DNA of 64,000 nt from an uncultured Campylobacter sp. (GTDB lineage: Bacteria > Campylobacterota > Campylobacteria > Campylobacterales > Campylobacteraceae): contig CAKVDW010000012.1 in assembly GCA_934728065.1 (NCBI GenBank), positions 1 through 64,000 of the forward strand, in the 5' to 3' direction. Numbering within the stretch: position 1 is the stretch's first letter; each line of letters opens with the position of its first letter. This document shows, one piece after another, positions 8,212-17,070 of the stretch. The notes beneath the pieces were generated by a model. The model saw only the letters and a list, made by a program, of their open reading frames with translations, did not search any database and was not told the DNA's origin. Both the position numbers and the translations under genes were made by a program.

Positions 8212-8759
8212 TACATAATCGCCTTTTGTATGTCAATGTCAAGCATTTCTTGCGGGATAATCCCTAGATAATGATTAATAAGCTTGCCATTGCTTGAGTA
8301 AAGTATCATTACGGGCAAATTACTCACACCGCCCACGCTTTTGGCTAGTAAATAATTGTTTTCGCCAAGTGATATGGGATAGTTGATATTTTGTTCTTTT
8401 AAAAAGGTGTTAAGTTCGTTTATATCTTTTTCCTCAAGCAAAACACCGATAATAACAAATCTATCCTTATATTTTTCTTGCAACTTGTTTAAGTGTGGTG
8501 TCATCGCGTTGCAGGGGCTACACCACGAAGTAAAAAACACAAATAAAGTTGCTTTTTGTCCGCTATCAAATTCAAGCTTTTGTTCTTGCGCTTTGATGAA
8601 AAATTCCTTTCCATCATTAAGCGTTAAGTTAAAATTCAGCTTTTCGCCCTGCTCTAAGCTTGAATTTCTAGTGTTATTTAAGTCCTCCTCGCTTTTTTTG
8701 CCCTCACAAGCGATAAAAAAGCAAAAAAATAAGGTCAATAAAAAAGTTCTTAAAAGCAT
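8211..8759 (-). CDS. TlpA/ResA-like thioredoxin lipoprotein
   Basis: A 182-residue periplasmic thiol-disulfide protein. It has a lipobox ending at Cys18 (FFIAC) for lipid anchoring, and a thioredoxin fold with the active site W79-C80-S-P-C83. The cis-proline region SNLPV lies near residue 148. The family reduces periplasmic disulfides, for example in cytochrome c maturation; the target here is unknown. It is co-transcribed with ftsY (one-base overlap). Confidence 0.88.
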   Translation of the reverse strand: MLLRTFLLTLFFCFFIACEGKKSEEDLNNTRNSSLEQGEKLNFNLTLNDGKEFFIKAQEQKLEFDSGQKATLFVFFTSWCSPCNAMTPHLNKLQEKYKDRFVIIGVLLEEKDINELNTFLKEQNINYPISLGENNYLLAKSVGGVSNLPVMILYSSNGKLINHYLGIIPQEMLDIDIQKAIM

Positions 8760-8826
8760 AAAATATCCTTAATATTTAACTAAAAGAGGCTAAAATTATA
8801 GCATATTTTTTACAAATGGTGTTTAA

Positions 8827-9459
8827 ATGCAAACAAAAGAAAATTTTAGAAAAAAACAAAAAAATATGCTCAACAAAAGGGCAAAAACTTCTTTTACTCG
8901 AAATTTTATCGTTTTTAAGGAGTTGATGAAAATAATCAAACAACACAGGGCAAAAAATATCTTACTTTATTTACCCCTGCCTTTTGAGCTTGATTTGAAC
9001 CGTTTTCGCAATAAATTTGCAAAAAAATGTAAAATTTTTGTTCCTTTTATGCAAGATAAAAGTTTAAAAATGGTAAAATTAAGAACACCTTTTTATAAAA
9101 AGAGGTTTGGGATTTATGAGCCAGCAAATTCTTTTTTTGTTGCAAAGATTGATATGGCTATAATTCCTGTCATAGGGGTAGATAGAGATTTGAAAAGAAT
9201 AGGACAAGGATTTGGCTTTTATGATAGATTTTTTCAAAATTTAAGCTATAAGCCTTTGTTGGTGTTTGTTAGCCCTACAAAGGCTTTAAGTAAGGAAAAA
9301 CTCGGTCAAAGACACGACATACAAGCAGATTTCTACATAAATCCCTATGAAAAATTTTATAGGAAAGAGTTAAAAGATGCTTATAACGCTACTAATCGCA
9401 TTTGCCGCCACTATCATCGGCGGTGGGATAGGATATTTAGTTGCCAAAAAGATAAATGA
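8827..9459 (+). CDS. 5-formyltetrahydrofolate cyclo-ligase family protein
   Basis: Converts 5-formyl-THF to 5,10-methenyl-THF with ATP. It has the family signature GQGFGFYDR (126-134) and a basic N-terminus with K/R residues as in the ATP-binding part. The length (210) is slightly above the usual ~190: the last 27 codons overlap the start of rny by 83 bases in another frame, and the tail after about residue 183 is therefore constrained by the rny coding sequence. The start is the ATG at 8827 after TGGTGTTTAA, a weak site. Confidence 0.85.
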   Translation: MQTKENFRKKQKNMLNKRAKTSFTRNFIVFKELMKIIKQHRAKNILLYLPLPFELDLNRFRNKFAKKCKIFVPFMQDKSLKMVKLRTPFYKKRFGIYEPANSFFVAKIDMAIIPVIGVDRDLKRIGQGFGFYDRFFQNLSYKPLLVFVSPTKALSKEKLGQRHDIQADFYINPYEKFYRKELKDAYNATNRICRHYHRRWDRIFSCQKDK

Positions 9460-10912
9460 TGCTAACCATAACATTTTCATCGAGCAAGCCAAAGCAAAAG
9501 CAAAAGCTATTGAGTATGAAGCTGAACTTGTCTTAAAAGATGCTAAAAATTCGGTGCTGAATGCAGAATTTGAAGCAAAAAAGCGTTTTGAGGACAAAAG
9601 CCACAAGGTGCAAAAAGAGTATTCGCAAAAATTTGATGAATTGCAAAAATTTGAACAAAAACTCAAAGATGAACAAGCACAAATCGCAAAAGAGCAAAGA
9701 ATAGCTAAAAATTTGTATGATGAGAGTTCAAATTTAAAAAACAATTACGAACAAAAACTCAAAGATGCGATGAATATACTAGAAAGACAGGCTGGACTTA
9801 CGCAAAATGAGGCTAAAAACATTATCTTAAAAAAGGTTGAGGAAAACTCTCGAAATGAAATCGCTCACATAGTGCGAAAGTATGAAGAAGAAGCCAAAAG
9901 AGAAGCTAAACGAAAGGCAAATTTCATCATCGCACAGGCTACTTCACGCTTTGCGGGAGATTTTGCGGCTGAACGGCTCATCAATGTTGTTAATATCAAA
10001 AACGATGAACTAAAAGGGCGCATTATCGGCAAGGAAGGGCGCAATGTTAAAACGCTTGAAATGGTTCTTGGCGTGGATATCATCATCGATGATACGCCAG
10101 GGGCTATCATCGTAAGTTGCTTTAACCTTTACCGTCGTGCTATAGCTACCAAAGTCATCGAGCTTTTAGTCGAAGATGGGCGCATACAGCCCGCACGCAT
10201 CGAAGAAATCCATGACAAAGTTTGCAAAGAATTTGAAAATAGCATACTTGAAGAGGGGCAAACCATTGTTATGGACTTGGGGCTTAGCAAAATACACCCT
10301 GAAATAACAAAACTCATCGGCAAGCTCAAATACCGCGCCAGCTACGGACAAAACGCCTTAGCGCACTCTTTGGAAGTGGCGCACCTTGCGGGCATCATCG
10401 CGGCTGAATGCGGTGGAGATGAAATTTTAGCAAGGCGTGCAGGACTTTTGCACGATATAGGCAAGGCTTTGACACACGATTTTGAAGGCTCACATGTGGA
10501 TTTGGGGGGTGAGCTTTGCAAAAGATACCAAGAGCATTCAGCGGTAATTAATGCTATTTACGCTCATCACGGACACGAAGAGGCTACAAGCATAGAAAGT
10601 GCGGCTGTTTGCGCTGCTGACACTTTAAGTGCGGCTCGTCCGGGCGCACGCCGAGAAGTGCTTGAAGCCTTTTTAAAGCGAGTTACAGAGCTTGAGGACA
10701 TAGCCAAAAGCAAAGAGGGCATTAAGGGAGCTTATGCTATTAATGCTGGGCGTGAAATTCGTGTTATCGCAAACGCAAATCTCATCAATGATGATGAAGC
10801 CGTGCTTTTAGCCAAAGAAATCGCCACCGAAATAGAAGAAAAGGTGCAATACCCCGGTGAAATCAAAGTCAATGTCATACGAGAGCTTCGTGCTGTGGAT
10901 TATGCAAGGTAA
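9377..10912 (+). CDS. rny: ribonuclease Y
   Basis: Membrane-anchored endoribonuclease that initiates mRNA decay. Its 511 residues show the standard order: N-terminal membrane helix (2-22), long charged coiled coil (about 28-185), KH RNA-binding domain with GRIIGKEGRN (214-223), and a metal-dependent HD domain with H359-D360 in LLHDIGKA and a further HHGHE. The start ATG follows AGGAAAGAG, 83 bases inside the upstream folate gene. Confidence 0.96.
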   Translation: MLITLLIAFAATIIGGGIGYLVAKKINDANHNIFIEQAKAKAKAIEYEAELVLKDAKNSVLNAEFEAKKRFEDKSHKVQKEYSQKFDELQKFEQKLKDEQAQIAKEQRIAKNLYDESSNLKNNYEQKLKDAMNILERQAGLTQNEAKNIILKKVEENSRNEIAHIVRKYEEEAKREAKRKANFIIAQATSRFAGDFAAERLINVVNIKNDELKGRIIGKEGRNVKTLEMVLGVDIIIDDTPGAIIVSCFNLYRRAIATKVIELLVEDGRIQPARIEEIHDKVCKEFENSILEEGQTIVMDLGLSKIHPEITKLIGKLKYRASYGQNALAHSLEVAHLAGIIAAECGGDEILARRAGLLHDIGKALTHDFEGSHVDLGGELCKRYQEHSAVINAIYAHHGHEEATSIESAAVCAADTLSAARPGARREVLEAFLKRVTELEDIAKSKEGIKGAYAINAGREIRVIANANLINDDEAVLLAKEIATEIEEKVQYPGEIKVNVIRELRAVDYAR

Positions 10913-10917
10913 ATTGA

Positions 10918-11484
10918 ATGCAAGAAACCATTGATACCTTGCTTAACTATGGCTATATCATTTTGTTTATATATTCTTTAGGCGGTGGAATGATAGGAAT
11001 TTTAGCTGCTGGAATGCTGTGCGCCTCTCATCATTTTGAGCTTGGATTTTGCATAGCCCTTGCTTTCATTGCTAATACCATAGGTTCAACACTACTGTTT
11101 ATCTTGGGTAAATACTATAAAAAGGATTTAATGCCTTATTTTAAGAAACACCGCCGTAAGCTTGCTCTAGCACAAATGAAAATCAAACAACACGGTGCCT
11201 TTCTCATAATCTTTCAAAAATTCATCTATGGGCTTAAAACCTTTATTCCTTTAGCTGCTGGTTTTGCTCATTTTAATTTTGCAAGATTTTTCATCATCAA
11301 CACTTTAGCTACGCTTATTTGGGCTATTTTGCTTGGTTATTTGGGCTTTGCCTTTGGTTCGCTCATTACGCCCATAGTTGATAAAATCAGCGAATTTCCT
11401 TACACAGTGCCTTTGTTTTTACTTGCTTTAATAATGGCGATTTGGCTTTATTTGGCAAGATTTTCTAAAAAAACAAGGGTTTGA
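10918..11484 (+). CDS. DedA/VTT-family membrane protein
   Basis: A 188-residue inner-membrane protein with about five hydrophobic segments. The signature region FQKFIYGLKTFIPLAAG lies near residues 99-115, corresponding to the F/Y-xxx-R/K-xx-xP-xxAG motif of DedA proteins, which are linked to lipid flipping and envelope homeostasis. It starts five bases after the rny stop, in the same operon. It is convergent with mqnC and the two stops abut. Confidence 0.88.
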   Translation: MQETIDTLLNYGYIILFIYSLGGGMIGILAAGMLCASHHFELGFCIALAFIANTIGSTLLFILGKYYKKDLMPYFKKHRRKLALAQMKIKQHGAFLIIFQKFIYGLKTFIPLAAGFAHFNFARFFIINTLATLIWAILLGYLGFAFGSLITPIVDKISEFPYTVPLFLLALIMAIWLYLARFSKKTRV

Positions 11485-12534
11485 TTAATAAAATTTCTCC
11501 AAAATTTCATAAGCCGTGTTGCGTTTAGCGGGCTTTTCGCCAAGTGAGCGGATAAGGCGTATCATCTCATCTTGATTCATCTTGTAGCTCGCACCCGCCG
11601 CGCTTACGACATTTTCCTCCATCATCGTGCTGCCTAAATCATTTGCGCCAAAACGCAAGGCTAACTGCCCGATGAGCGAGCCTTGCGTTACCCACGAGCT
11701 TTGCAAATTTAAAAAGTTGTCAAGGTAGAGTCTTGCCACTGCTAAAAGGCGCAAATAGCGATTTGAGCTTTGTTTTTTGATTTCGGGGTGCTTTTGTTTA
11801 AGCCTTGTGTTTGCGCTTTGAAAGCTCCACAAAATAAAGGCGCGAAAGCCGCCCGTTTCGTCCTGCAAAGAGCGCAAATGCTCAAAATGCTCGATTAACT
11901 CTTCATCGCTTTCAACCGTGCCAAACATCATTGTCGCCGTGCTTTTCATACCGATTTTGTGCGCTTCTTTATGCACTTTGAGCCAAGTTTGCGTGTCGCA
12001 CTTGTGCGGGGCGATTTCATCGCGCACCCTGTCGCTTAGCACCTCAGCACCAGCGCCCGGGATTGAAAAAAGCCCCTTTGCTTGCAGTCTTTGCAAAACT
12101 TCTTTTATGGAAATCTTGGAAATTTTAGCTATGTAGGCTATCTCAACCGCTGAAAAGCCGTGTATAGTGATATTTGGATAATGTGTGGCTATCCACTCGA
12201 CCAGCTCTTCATACCACTCGATTTTCAGCTTTGGATTCACGCCGCCTTGAAAGAGAATTTGCGTGCCGCCTATGCTTTCAAGCTCCTCTATCTTTTGCCC
12301 TATCTTTTCAAAGGGCAGTGTATAGGCGTCCTCATCTTTTGCGTGGCGGTAAAAGGCGCAAAAATCGCAGTCTATACAACACACATTTGTGTAGTTTATG
12401 TTTCTATCGACCACAAAAGTGGTGATTTTTTCAGGGTGTAATTCAAGTTTTTTTTGATATGCCATCTCGCCAAGCTCGTATAAACTAGCATTTTGCAGTA
12501 AATTTAATGCTTCTTTTTTGTCTAATCTTTTCAA
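11485..12534 (-). CDS. mqnC: cyclic dehypoxanthinyl futalosine synthase (menaquinone, futalosine pathway)
   Basis: Radical-SAM enzyme that cyclises dehypoxanthinyl futalosine in the alternative menaquinone route used by Campylobacter and Helicobacter. The 4Fe-4S ligands are C52, C56 and C59 in NVCCIDCDFCAFYR. Further family blocks are IGGTQILFQGGVNP, GFSAVEI and LSDRVRDEIAPHKCD. The length (349) is typical. MqnC is preferred over MqnE because of the CIDCDFCAFYR motif. Start ATG after AAGGGAAAAATTG. Confidence 0.93.
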   Translation of the reverse strand: MKRLDKKEALNLLQNASLYELGEMAYQKKLELHPEKITTFVVDRNINYTNVCCIDCDFCAFYRHAKDEDAYTLPFEKIGQKIEELESIGGTQILFQGGVNPKLKIEWYEELVEWIATHYPNITIHGFSAVEIAYIAKISKISIKEVLQRLQAKGLFSIPGAGAEVLSDRVRDEIAPHKCDTQTWLKVHKEAHKIGMKSTATMMFGTVESDEELIEHFEHLRSLQDETGGFRAFILWSFQSANTRLKQKHPEIKKQSSNRYLRLLAVARLYLDNFLNLQSSWVTQGSLIGQLALRFGANDLGSTMMEENVVSAAGASYKMNQDEMIRLIRSLGEKPAKRNTAYEILEKFY

Positions 12535-12578
12535 TTTTTCCCTTTTTTGCGTAAAATTATAGCATTAAAAGCTAAATT

Positions 12579-13829
12579 TTAATTTTCCTTGATGATAATT
12601 TCTTCAAAATCCCTAAAATAAAAGGCATTCATACCGTCCTCATAAGCATAATCAAGCCTTATTTTATGGGATTCTAAAATGGTATTAACTATATAAAGTC
12701 CTAATCCAAAACTATCTTTTTGCTTTCCACCTTGAGTAAAGGCTTGAGTGTAGTATTCTAAACTTTGTTCTAATTCCTTGCCTTTATTTTTAAAGCACAT
12801 ATAAGTTTGAGTGATATAAATTTGTATAAAGCCATCTTCTGAATGCTTTAAGCCATTATCTATCATATTTTTAATCGCTGTTGTGAAAAGTTTAAAATCC
12901 ACATTCACAAAAAAGCCTTCCTCCATACAAATTTGTATGTTGCTGTCATCGTTCATCGCTATTTCTTTTGCTTCGTCCATTATATCTAAAATGTTGTATT
13001 TCTTGCGGTTGATAAAGGCTGCTCCGCTTGTGATTTGCTCAATAGCCGCAAATTCGTTAATGAGCATTTCAAGCCTTGTAAAAGTGCTAAATAGCCTTTC
13101 TTTATATTTGCTATTATCCTCTATCATCTCAAGGGTTATCAGCCCCTTTGTGATGGGCGTTTTAAGCTCGTGCATAATGTTTCGTATGAAAAACTGCCGA
13201 GATTGATTAAGCTTTTTAATTTGCATTATAGCCTTGTAAAAAGCTGATGAAACTTGTGAAATTTCATCACTTCCATTGCTTATATTTTGAATTTCATCAA
13301 GTTTATTTTGGGCAAATTTATCAATTTCTTTTTTCAAGGCTGTGAGCGGACGAAGCTTGCGAATAACAAAAATATAAAGCACAAAATAAAGCAAAATAAT
13401 ACTTACAGCAAGAATTTTAATATTAAGATAGCGGTAACTTTCATAATCTTGGTCTATATAAAGATAAATTTTGCCATTATGAACGATTTTAAGGTAATTT
13501 TCCTTTTTATAAGAAATGATTTCTATAAGTCCTGTGTTGGTAACAGCCTTAGCCAAAGATTCCCCTTTAAATATAACCTGTCTTATTTGGCTTGGTTGGG
13601 TAACAAGAGGCATTTTATAATTTTGTGTTTGCTCGTTGAATTCTTTTTCGTTAATAATGCCATTAAGATAAAGCATTCTGGCATTAGCAATCAGCGAGTA
13701 TTTAGAATTTAACTCGTTGGTATAATTTTGCTGGTCATATTCTATAAGCCACAAAAACGCCAAAATCGCACCAAGTATGGCAAAGATAAATATAAAGGTT
13801 ATGGTGAAAAAAATAGATGACTTACTCAT
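12579..13829 (-). CDS. cprS: sensor histidine kinase, CprS-like
   Basis: Membrane sensor kinase of 416 residues. Two membrane helices (about 7-29 and 137-156) flank a periplasmic sensor region of about 105 residues; a HAMP-like linker follows, then the phospho-acceptor box with H220 in NIMHELKTPI, and an ATPase domain with NMIDNGLKHS and DSFGLGLYIV. The symbol rests on position: the kinase/regulator pair lies immediately downstream of htrA, as cprRS does in C. jejuni, where it affects biofilm and envelope stress. It overlaps the regulator gene by four bases (ATGA). Confidence 0.82.
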   Translation of the reverse strand: MSKSSIFFTITFIFIFAILGAILAFLWLIEYDQQNYTNELNSKYSLIANARMLYLNGIINEKEFNEQTQNYKMPLVTQPSQIRQVIFKGESLAKAVTNTGLIEIISYKKENYLKIVHNGKIYLYIDQDYESYRYLNIKILAVSIILLYFVLYIFVIRKLRPLTALKKEIDKFAQNKLDEIQNISNGSDEISQVSSAFYKAIMQIKKLNQSRQFFIRNIMHELKTPITKGLITLEMIEDNSKYKERLFSTFTRLEMLINEFAAIEQITSGAAFINRKKYNILDIMDEAKEIAMNDDSNIQICMEEGFFVNVDFKLFTTAIKNMIDNGLKHSEDGFIQIYITQTYMCFKNKGKELEQSLEYYTQAFTQGGKQKDSFGLGLYIVNTILESHKIRLDYAYEDGMNAFYFRDFEEIIIKEN

Positions 13830-14500
13830 TGAGTGAGTTTATAACCTATGCCACGAATGGAATGAATGTATTTTGGCGTTTTGGGGTCATCGCCCATTTT
13901 TTGCCTGATACGACTGATGATAACATCGATACTTTTATTTGAGCTGTCCTCGCTGATTGATGAGCAGTTATACACAAGCTCTTCACGGCTTACCACGCCA
14001 CCTTCTTTTTTGATTAAATAGCTTAAAATGTCAAATTCGGCATTAGTGAGGTTTATTTCTTTGCCTTTCATTGTAATGATATGTTTATAATGGTCATACA
14101 CTAAATCTTTTATGGTTTCAGCTATTGCCTTTTTGGTTGTATTGATGCGGCGCAAATGGCTTTTTATGCGAGCTTGTAATTCTTTTGGATTATAAGGCTT
14201 TGGTAAATAATCATCAGCACCAAGTTCAAGGGCATTTACCTTGTCGCTTATATCGCTTCTTGCGCTTGAAATGATAATGGGAATGTCGTATTTCTTGCGA
14301 ATTTCCTCACACACTTCAAGTCCGTCAAGCCCGGGCAAAGACAAATCCAAAATGATAAGCTGATATTCTTTTAAAGCAAGTTTTGAAAGCCCTATATAAG
14401 GCTCGTGCGCTATATCCACTTTCATTTCAAATTTTTCCAAATACTCGGCGATGATTTCGGCTAATTCTAAATCATCTTCTATCATCAAAATATTGACCAT
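13826..14500 (-). CDS. cprR: OmpR-family response regulator, CprR-like
   Basis: A 224-residue regulator with a receiver domain (acidic pair E8-D9-D10, phospho-acceptor D52, conserved K near 104 in PKPYNPKEL) and a C-terminal winged helix (about 125-224). CprR is essential in C. jejuni. Its gene precedes the kinase with a four-base overlap. A strong hairpin separates it from htrA upstream, so it should have its own promoter in 14501-14565; I see no clear -10. Confidence 0.83.
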   Translation of the reverse strand: MVNILMIEDDLELAEIIAEYLEKFEMKVDIAHEPYIGLSKLALKEYQLIILDLSLPGLDGLEVCEEIRKKYDIPIIISSARSDISDKVNALELGADDYLPKPYNPKELQARIKSHLRRINTTKKAIAETIKDLVYDHYKHIITMKGKEINLTNAEFDILSYLIKKEGGVVSREELVYNCSSISEDSSNKSIDVIISRIRQKMGDDPKTPKYIHSIRGIGYKLTQ

Positions 14501-14565
14501 AATTTTTCCTTAAGAATGTCTCTTGCTAAAAATATTAACTTAAATTGTAAAATAAAAATTTCAAC

Positions 14566-14608
14566 AAAAAGAAAACTAGCAAATATTTTCTTTGCTGGTT
14601 TTCTTTTT
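14566..14608 (-). terminator. intrinsic terminator of htrA
   Basis: An 18-base arm (14566-14583, AAAAAGAAAACTAGCAAA) pairs with 14591-14608 with one mismatch around a 7-base loop. Read from htrA, it ends in a T run. Confidence 0.75.
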
Positions 14609-14613
14609 TATCA

Positions 14614-16017
14614 TCATTTAAGCACTAAAAGTTGGGCGTAACCATTTCTATATACCCAAATTTTTGTAAAGCTTTTTGAGCGATTTTGCTTGAGAATTTG
14701 GCTCAGTTGGTTTAAATTTTTTATCTCATCTTGCTCTACGCCGATGATTATATCACCACTTTCAAAACCAGCCTTATCAGCTTTTGAATCAGCCTTAACG
14801 CCCGTAACTAAAACCCCATTAATATTGCTTGGAATTCTTGCTCTTGCATTTTTATCCAAATCCTTAAGCTCTAAACCGTCTATAAGTCCGGCCTCACTCA
14901 CACTTTGCGTGTCGCCTTTTAGATTAAAGGTTACGCTTTTAGTGGCATTATCCCTTTCAAAGATAACAACAACTTTGTTGCCAAGCTCTAATCCACCTAT
15001 ATAGTTTTTTAAATCATTAGCATTTTTGATATTTTTTTCATTAACCTTTAAGATTAAATCCCCTCTTTTAATGCCAGCTGTTTCAGCAGATGAACCCTTT
15101 TCAACTCCTGTAACTAATGCACCTTCTGCGTTTTGATAAGCTTTTTTAGCCTCTCCTTGCAAGTCTGTTATGGTTACACCCAAAAAGCCTCGCTCTATCT
15201 TGCCTTTTTCTACTAATCTTTTAGCTATGTCTTTAACCATATTTGAGGGTATAGCAAAGCCTATACCGTTGTTTCCACCACTTCTGCTTAAAATGGCTGA
15301 ATTTATGCCCACAAGCACGCCACGACTATCCACAAGCGCACCGCCTGAATTTCCGGGATTTATGGACGCGTCAGTTTGTATGAAATTTTCATATTGATTT
15401 AGCCCTATGTTGTTTTTATTAAGGGCTGAGATGATGCCGCTTGTTACGCTAAGTCCTACGCCAAAGGGGTTGCCTATGGCAAAAACTATATCACCCTCAA
15501 GCAGCTCGTCAGAGTTTGCAAAACTCACGGCGGCAAGATTTTTTGCCTCGATTTTTATCACAGCTAAATCAGTTTTGGGGTCTGTGCCGATGACTTTTGC
15601 CTTGTATTCGGTGCTTGAGTCGATTAAATTCACCACAATAGCGTCCATATCCTCTATGACATGGTTATTTGTGATGATATAGCCATCACTTGAAATAATC
15701 ACGCCCGAGCCAAGAGATTTAACCACCTCTTTGTTTTCCCTACCACCTTGTTGCCTGTTTCCGTCCCCAAAGAAATGCCTAAAATAAGGGTCATTAAAAA
15801 AGTCGTCAAAGGGCGAGGCGCTTCTTGTTACTGTTTTAGAAGTGGAGATATTTACCACCGACTTTTTTACATCTTTAATCGCCTCAGCATAAGAAAGAAT
15901 GGTGTTTTTATTTACACTTGCATCACTTCTTGCCACACCTGTGGGCGCTTGCTTTATGCTGATACTTGCCGCACACGCAAAGCAGGCAAGCAAAGCCATA
16001 CACAATATTTTTTTCAT
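14614..16017 (-). CDS. htrA: periplasmic serine protease/chaperone HtrA (DegQ-like)
   Basis: Protease and chaperone of the periplasm, secreted in C. jejuni where it cleaves host junction proteins. With the start at 16017 (ATG after AAAGGACAAACG) it has 467 residues and a signal peptide (1-16); an upstream in-frame ATG at 16125 would put 36 residues before this signal and is not used. The catalytic triad is H119 (TNNHVI), D150 (DLAVI) and S224 (PGNSGGA). Two PDZ domains follow, about 275-360 and 385-465. Confidence 0.95.
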   Translation of the reverse strand: MKKILCMALLACFACAASISIKQAPTGVARSDASVNKNTILSYAEAIKDVKKSVVNISTSKTVTRSASPFDDFFNDPYFRHFFGDGNRQQGGRENKEVVKSLGSGVIISSDGYIITNNHVIEDMDAIVVNLIDSSTEYKAKVIGTDPKTDLAVIKIEAKNLAAVSFANSDELLEGDIVFAIGNPFGVGLSVTSGIISALNKNNIGLNQYENFIQTDASINPGNSGGALVDSRGVLVGINSAILSRSGGNNGIGFAIPSNMVKDIAKRLVEKGKIERGFLGVTITDLQGEAKKAYQNAEGALVTGVEKGSSAETAGIKRGDLILKVNEKNIKNANDLKNYIGGLELGNKVVVIFERDNATKSVTFNLKGDTQSVSEAGLIDGLELKDLDKNARARIPSNINGVLVTGVKADSKADKAGFESGDIIIGVEQDEIKNLNQLSQILKQNRSKSFTKIWVYRNGYAQLLVLK

Positions 16018-16119
16018 CGTTTGTCCTTTAAAAAATTTAATTTGCGGCAAAAGTATAAATTCAAAATCTTGCCAAAGCGTTAATGTAGAGTTGCTACTTG
16101 GTAAATGTGTTTTAAAATG

Positions 16120-16148
16120 AAGCAAGCCGCTATGAAATGGGCTTGCTT
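16120..16148 (-). terminator. intrinsic terminator of the DUF305 gene
   Basis: AAGCAAGCC (16120-16128) pairs with GGCTTGCTT (16140-16148) around an 11-base loop, just after the DUF305 stop. A short T-rich stretch follows on the minus strand. Confidence 0.65.
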
Positions 16149-16156
16149 TAAAAAAA

Positions 16157-16963
16157 TTATTTTAATTCTTGTATCATAGATTTCATTTGAGTTATTTCAA
16201 CCTCTTGAGCGTTGATGATATTTTGAGCGATTTGGCGCACTTTTTCATCTTTGCTACACTCAAGGACAATCTTTGAAACATCAATAGCACCTTGATGATG
16301 AGCTATCATTGCTACAAGAAAGTCTTTTTGTATATTACCACTTTCTTCTATACCCATACCTTTCATCATCTTTCTCATCGCTTGTCTGTTAGCCTTGCGA
16401 AATTGTTTGTATGCACTTTCGTTAATTTCAGTTTTGCTAAGCTTATTGTCTTTAAGCAAATCATTAAATTCAGCTATTTCTTTTTCTTGTGAGTTGATGA
16501 TATTATGAGCTAGGGTTTCGAGTTTAGCATTATCCTTTGCGTGAGCTAATACAAGCTTTGCAGAGTTAATCGCTCCTTGATGGTGTGGTATCATATCGGC
16601 GATAAAGTCTATTTCAACGCTACCTGAGTGAGATGGCTTTTGCTTCATCATCGGTTCGTGCATAGCACTCATCATCTTGCCTGATTCAGTATCGCTAAAT
16701 TTACGCATTCCGTGTCCGCCGTGTCCTTTATGACCGCCGCATTGATGAGTAGCATTACTATCTCCATTGTGTTGGCATTGATGAGTGCCGTTTTTATCGC
16801 CGTGATGGGCGCAACTGTGATTTGACATAGCTTTACCTTCAACATCTGTCTTGTGATGATGTTTTTGAGCCTGTGTTGCGTTTTGCTCGCTTTTTGGGGC
16901 ATCTTTGCAAGCGCTTAAGGTGAAGCAAAGGCACAAAGTGCCAACAAGTAGGTATTTTTTCAT
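16157..16963 (-). CDS. His/Cys-rich lipoprotein with two DUF305 domains
   Basis: A 268-residue predicted lipoprotein (lipobox LSAC, Cys19). Residues 35-85 are rich in His, Cys and Gly, with two tandem units of form CxHxGDxNxTHQC (51-63 and 63-75), a likely metal-binding segment. Two DUF305 four-helix units follow (about 119-164 and 214-262), each with the D-F-I/L-xx-MI-x-HHQGAI motif. DUF305 proteins such as cyanobacterial CopM bind copper, so periplasmic copper or other soft-metal binding is inferred. It lies downstream of the out-of-frame TonB receptor, and both appear inserted between htrA and cbpA relative to C. jejuni. Confidence 0.85.
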   Translation of the reverse strand: MKKYLLVGTLCLCFTLSACKDAPKSEQNATQAQKHHHKTDVEGKAMSNHSCAHHGDKNGTHQCQHNGDSNATHQCGGHKGHGGHGMRKFSDTESGKMMSAMHEPMMKQKPSHSGSVEIDFIADMIPHHQGAINSAKLVLAHAKDNAKLETLAHNIINSQEKEIAEFNDLLKDNKLSKTEINESAYKQFRKANRQAMRKMMKGMGIEESGNIQKDFLVAMIAHHQGAIDVSKIVLECSKDEKVRQIAQNIINAQEVEITQMKSMIQELK

Positions 16964-17019
16964 TATTTATCCTTTCGGTTTGATTTGGTGTTTTTCATAA
17001 AACCTCACAATTTTATCAA

Positions 17020-17070
17020 AAAACACTTAAATAAAATTGAAATTTATTTTAAATTTTATTTAAGTGTTTT
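17020..17070 (-). terminator. long perfect inverted repeat at the end of the second large TonB receptor
   Basis: The 19-base arm AAAACACTTAAATAAAATT (17020-17038) is repeated as an exact reverse complement at 17052-17070, with a 13-base loop. It covers the receptor stop codon and probably ends its transcript, so the DUF305 gene may need its own promoter or read-through. Confidence 0.7.

Noticed and set aside
13287-13712. 141-codon open frame opposite the sensor kinase
   Set aside because: Antisense shadow of a well-supported kinase gene; amino-acid content is typical of chance frames.
16018-16125. N-terminal extension of HtrA
   Set aside because: It would place 36 residues before a normal signal peptide; the ATG at 16017 has a clear ribosome site.
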